Assembly: GCA_020354595.1 (NCBI GenBank)
Contig: CP070650.1
Location: 2,620,237 to 2,630,388 of the forward strand
Source: Myxococcales bacterium
Lineage (GTDB): Bacteria > Myxococcota_A > Polyangia > Polyangiales > Houyiibacteriaceae
DNA length: 10,152 nt
Reading direction: 5' to 3'
The notes beneath the pieces are model-generated. The model searched no databases, was not told the DNA's origin, and saw only the letters and a list, made by a program, of their open reading frames with translations. Every line of letters starts with the position of its first letter. Position 1 is the first letter of the stretch. Positions 8,054-10,152 of this stretch are shown piece by piece. The position numbers were made by a program, and so were the translations under genes.

Positions 8054-9271
8054 ATGGGTATCTCGATCGAGTTCGCGGACGACGCTGAGCTTCAAGCACG
8101 CATCAAGGTCGTCGGCATAGGTGGTAGCGGCGGAAACGCACTCAACACGATGATTCAAAACGGACTCGAAGGCGTCGAGTTCATTGCGGCCAATACCGAC
8201 GCGCAAGCGCTCGACCGCAGCCTCGCGCCGGTGAAGATCCAACTGGGTCCGCAGCTCACGCGCGGGCTCGGAGCAGGCGGCAATCCCGACGTCGGCCGGA
8301 AGGCTGCGCTCGAGGACGTGCAACGCCTCAGCGAAGCGCTCGAAGGCGCCGACATGGTGTTCGTCACCGCCGGCATGGGCGGCGGCACCGGCACCGGTGC
8401 GGCGCCGATCATTTCTCAGGTCGCACACGACCAAGGCGCGCTGACGGTCGGCGTGGTGACCAAGCCTTTTCTCTTCGAGGGGCGCAAGCGGGCGAAGAAC
8501 GCCGAGCGCGGCGTGCAAGAGCTGATCGATTGCATCGACAGCATCATCACCATTCCGAACCAGCGGCTGATGGCCCTCGGCGATGACGACATCACGATGC
8601 TCGACGCCTTCGCGCGCGCAGACGACGTGCTGCTTCAGGCGGTGCAAGGCATCAGCGACCTGATCATCAACGCCGGCATGATCAACGTCGATTTCGCCGA
8701 TGTGAAGACCATCATGGCGAGCAACGGTCGCGCGCTGATGGGTACCGGCATCGCCAAGGGCGACCGGCGCGCACTCGAGGCGGCCGAGATGGCCGTGAAC
8801 TCCCCGCTCCTCGACGAGGTTTCGGTGCAGGGCGCGACAGGCATTCTCATCAACTTCACTGCGGGGCCCGACATCAAGCTCCGAGAGATCAACGAGGCGG
8901 CGGGCTTGGTTCAACAGGCTGCGCACGAGGATGCCGAGATCATCTTTGGGGTCGTCACCGATCCGAACCTTTCGGACACGGTGAAGGTCACAGTCATTGC
9001 GACGGGGTTCGAGAAGATGGCCCACGCACCGATTCCCCTGGGTCTTCACCACCAGATTTCCAGCAACCAGAGCTCAAACGGCGCTTCAGCCAATCGGGCT
9101 ATGCGGGCAGCACCGGCACGAGCCGAGGACCTCTCCTCGACGCTCGAGGGGGTGCCGGCTGCGGTCCCGCAGACCGTAGGGACGAGGGCGTTCGGCGCGA
9201 GCGCTCTTCACGATGAGGCGGTTCTGGACATCCCGGCATACCTTCGTCGGGGCACACCTGGTACAGAATAA
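8054..9271 (+). CDS. ftsZ: FtsZ, tubulin-like division GTPase
   Basis: FtsZ polymerises at mid-cell with GTP to form the Z ring that organises septal wall synthesis. The 405-residue protein begins with a short N-terminal extension and the nucleotide-binding loop GIGGSGGNALNTMI. The tubulin signature GMGGGTGTGAAP lies at residues 107-118. The T7 loop NVDFADVK (211-218) carries the Asp residues (213 and 216) that complete the GTPase site of the neighbouring subunit. The folded core ends near residue 318 (VIATG). A Ser/Ala/Arg-containing linker of about 70 residues leads to the C-terminal peptide LDIPAYLRR (391-399), which binds FtsA and other partners, and to a short tail. Length and motifs are normal (383 aa in E. 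coli). It is the last gene of the cluster: an intrinsic terminator begins 30 nt after its stop. Confidence 0.98.
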   Translation: MGISIEFADDAELQARIKVVGIGGSGGNALNTMIQNGLEGVEFIAANTDAQALDRSLAPVKIQLGPQLTRGLGAGGNPDVGRKAALEDVQRLSEALEGADMVFVTAGMGGGTGTGAAPIISQVAHDQGALTVGVVTKPFLFEGRKRAKNAERGVQELIDCIDSIITIPNQRLMALGDDDITMLDAFARADDVLLQAVQGISDLIINAGMINVDFADVKTIMASNGRALMGTGIAKGDRRALEAAEMAVNSPLLDEVSVQGATGILINFTAGPDIKLREINEAAGLVQQAAHEDAEIIFGVVTDPNLSDTVKVTVIATGFEKMAHAPIPLGLHHQISSNQSSNGASANRAMRAAPARAEDLSSTLEGVPAAVPQTVGTRAFGASALHDEAVLDIPAYLRRGTPGTE

Positions 9272-9300
9272 ACCCAGAGTTATTCTATACACTTAGCTTC

Positions 9301-9325
9301 AAGCCCGGCATCGGCCGGGCTTTTT
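9301..9325 (+). terminator. Intrinsic terminator of the dcw cluster
   Basis: AAGCCCGGC (9301-9309) pairs perfectly with GCCGGGCTT (9314-9322) around an ATCG loop, and the T run 9321-9325 follows. The position just after ftsZ and the 9-bp GC-rich stem make this a textbook Rho-independent terminator. It separates the cluster from the next gene. Confidence 0.93.
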
Positions 9326-9408
9326 GTTCTTCGGGCCCGCCGCCCGCGTTACGTCGATGGGAGGTAAACGTTTCGTAAAAATCCTTCCTTCGGCTTTGCT
9401 TGACCCTA

Positions 9409-9447
9409 GAAACCGGGTAGCTTGCCAACTGGCGAGGGCGCGGTTTC
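9409..9447 (+). other. Two-tier hairpin upstream of the secreted-protein gene
   Basis: An outer 7-bp perfect inverted repeat, GAAACCG (9409-9415) with CGGTTTC (9441-9447), encloses an inner stem CTTGCC-AACT-GGCGAG (9421-9436) with one G-T wobble and a 4-nt loop. No T run follows, so it is not an obvious terminator. It lies in the leader or promoter region of the next gene and could be an RNA structure or an operator. The remainder of 9272-9495 shows only the terminator and no convincing gene. Confidence 0.4.
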
Positions 9448-9495
9448 CGTTCGAAATTCACCCCTCTAGATTAAGAATCGGCGATTTGGCATAGT

Positions 9496-9921
9496 GTGAA
9501 TAGGGTGACGGTGAGGAAGAGTGTTCAGGCAGGGCTAAGCGCCCGTAAGACGTGCCCCTGCTTTGGTGTGTTTTGCTTTCTCTTTGCGTTCATCGCGAGC
9601 CTCGTCGGCGCGAAAAGCGCTTCTGCCGACACACCCGTCGCGGCCATCAAGTCGACGCCGCTCGCCGCGCCAGCGGCCGTGCTCGGGCTGAACAACCCGT
9701 ATGTGGTCGCGGCGGCTCTGCAGCGACCGGCCCTCGAGAAGCCGAAAGTCATCGGTTTCACTTTCTCGCGGGACCTGGTCGATCTCGTCAACCGGATCGA
9801 GAAGCTAGCCGTGCACGGCGTCGAGCTGAACCAGCACAAGCTCCCCCACGCAGAAAAGCTGAACCTTCGCGTGCAATCGCGTTTTGGCGGCGGGGTGTTG
9901 CAGCTCTGCTACCGGCGTTAG
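9496..9921 (+). CDS. Small putative secreted protein of unknown function
   Basis: I do not recognise this 141-residue protein. It looks like a Sec substrate: a basic N-terminus (RKSVQAGLSARK), a hydrophobic core rich in Phe and Cys (residues 20-39), and a signal peptidase I-type site ASA before Asp45. There is no lipobox, so a lipoprotein is unlikely. The mature part of about 97 residues starts with an Ala/Pro-rich stretch. It continues with a helix-like SRDLVDLVNRIEKLAVHGVE and ends LQLCYRR, with a single Cys at 138. The start is uncertain: GTG 9496 has no clear ribosome binding site, while GTG 9511, in the same frame, has AGGG at 9502-9505, five nt ahead of it. Either choice keeps the signal peptide. 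It follows the ftsZ terminator and so is probably transcribed separately. Codon use and the clean signal sequence favour a real gene. Confidence 0.7.
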   Translation: MNRVTVRKSVQAGLSARKTCPCFGVFCFLFAFIASLVGAKSASADTPVAAIKSTPLAAPAAVLGLNNPYVVAAALQRPALEKPKVIGFTFSRDLVDLVNRIEKLAVHGVELNQHKLPHAEKLNLRVQSRFGGGVLQLCYRR

Positions 9922-9927
9922 CAACCC

Positions 9928-9948
9928 GCCGGCAGTCGAGTTGCCGGC
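9928..9948. repeat. Hairpin after the secreted-protein gene
   Basis: GCCGGCA (9928-9934) and TGCCGGC (9942-9948) form a perfect 7-bp stem with a 7-nt loop, just after the stop at 9921. No T run follows, so it may be a weak terminator, an mRNA 3'-end stabiliser or chance in GC-rich DNA. Confidence 0.4.
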
Positions 9949-10000
9949 CACTCAGCGTTCAGCTCTGAGCGACCTGGCTGCATGGTAGGATTCCGGGTCG

Positions 10001-10152
10001 ATGTCCAAACATCATGTCGTTCTCGTCCCCGGCCTCTTCGGTTTCGCCAAGCTTGGTGGGTTTGACTACTTCATGCATGTCGAAGAAGCGCTGGCGAATC
10101 GGTTCCTCGAGTACGGGCACAGTTGCGAGTTCGTGTTGGTTTCGTCGCCGCC
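10001..10152 (+). CDS. Lipase-like alpha/beta hydrolase (5' part)
   Basis: Only the first 50 codons are in the window and the frame is open to the edge. The N-terminus HHVVLVPGLFGFAKLGGFDY, followed by FMHVEEALANRFLEYGHSCEFVLVSSPP, resembles the opening of bacterial triacylglycerol lipases and related alpha/beta hydrolases. In those families a first strand leads to an oxyanion-hole segment, usually HG, then a GF..(I/L)GG.DY motif. Here Pro replaces the usual His before the Gly. The catalytic Ser, Asp and His lie beyond the window, so activity cannot be judged. No signal peptide precedes the first strand, so the product would be cytoplasmic unless another start exists. ATG 10001 has a weak AGGA at 9987-9990, 10 nt upstream. 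It is in the same direction as the preceding gene, 79 nt downstream of it. A functional link to cell division is not indicated. Confidence 0.7.
   Translation, partial: MSKHHVVLVPGLFGFAKLGGFDYFMHVEEALANRFLEYGHSCEFVLVSSP

Noticed and set aside
7664..9052. Long open frame on the minus strand (462 codons) opposite ftsA and ftsZ
   Set aside because: It lies antisense to two fully conserved genes, has no recognisable domain, and is explained by the codon bias of GC-rich DNA.
9400..9428. TTGACC as a -35 box for the secreted-protein gene
   Set aside because: No acceptable -10 lies 16-18 nt downstream; the nearest TAGCTT is only 12 nt away. A TAGATT at 9467-9472 has only a weak -35 partner, so no promoter is annotated.
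9357..9494. A 45-codon frame (ATG to TAG) ending just before the secreted-protein start
   Set aside because: There is no ribosome binding site, it spans the hairpin region, and the sequence shows no recognisable feature; it is probably chance.
1..10152. CRISPR arrays, tRNA or rRNA genes, phage or insertion-sequence genes
   Set aside because: No regularly spaced repeats, cloverleaf-like sequences, transposase or integrase frames could be seen.

Overview
The window is the 3' half of a division and cell wall (dcw) cluster from a GC-rich Gram-negative bacterium. Every gene is on the + strand. The order is mraY (3' part only), murD, ftsW, murG, murC, ftsQ, ftsA, ftsZ. A strong intrinsic terminator follows ftsZ, then a gene for a small putative secreted protein of unknown function, then the first 50 codons of a lipase-like alpha/beta hydrolase. 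The FtsA and FtsZ sequences, the strong GC bias at third codon positions and the Lys/Ala/Pro-rich tails on some proteins suggest a Myxococcota ('deltaproteobacterial') host. That placement is inferred from general resemblance only.

Positions 1-6680 form one tightly packed block. mraY/murD, murD/ftsW, ftsW/murG and murC/ftsQ overlap by a few bases (GTGA or ATGA junctions), and murG/murC are 6 nt apart, so the block is very probably co-transcribed and translationally coupled. It encodes the lipid I step (MraY), two Mur ligases (MurC, MurD), the lipid II glycosyltransferase (MurG), the SEDS glycan polymerase (FtsW) and the divisome POTRA protein FtsQ. murB and ddl, which lie between murC and ftsQ in many proteobacteria, are absent here: murC runs directly into ftsQ.

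Positions 6681-6814 are the only sizeable gap in the cluster. This AT-richer stretch holds nested inverted repeats and a run of eight T, and looks like a small palindromic repetitive element. It may partly separate ftsAZ transcription from the upstream genes. ftsA and ftsZ follow 9 nt apart, with an AGGAGG ribosome binding site overlapping the ftsA stop. FtsZ keeps the GTPase signature, the T7 loop and the C-terminal FtsA-binding peptide. FtsA keeps the ATPase motifs and a C-terminal amphipathic helix.

Positions 9272-9495 hold the terminator and a two-tier hairpin, with no convincing gene. The oddities most worth a second look are the histone-H1-like N-terminal tail of FtsQ (43 Lys/Arg in the first 100 residues), the 58-residue C-terminal extension of MurG, the repeat element between ftsQ and ftsA, the missing murB/ddl, and the unrecognised secreted protein after ftsZ. 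I see no clear sign of a wholly new multi-gene system; this is mainly a conserved core cluster with lineage-specific additions.
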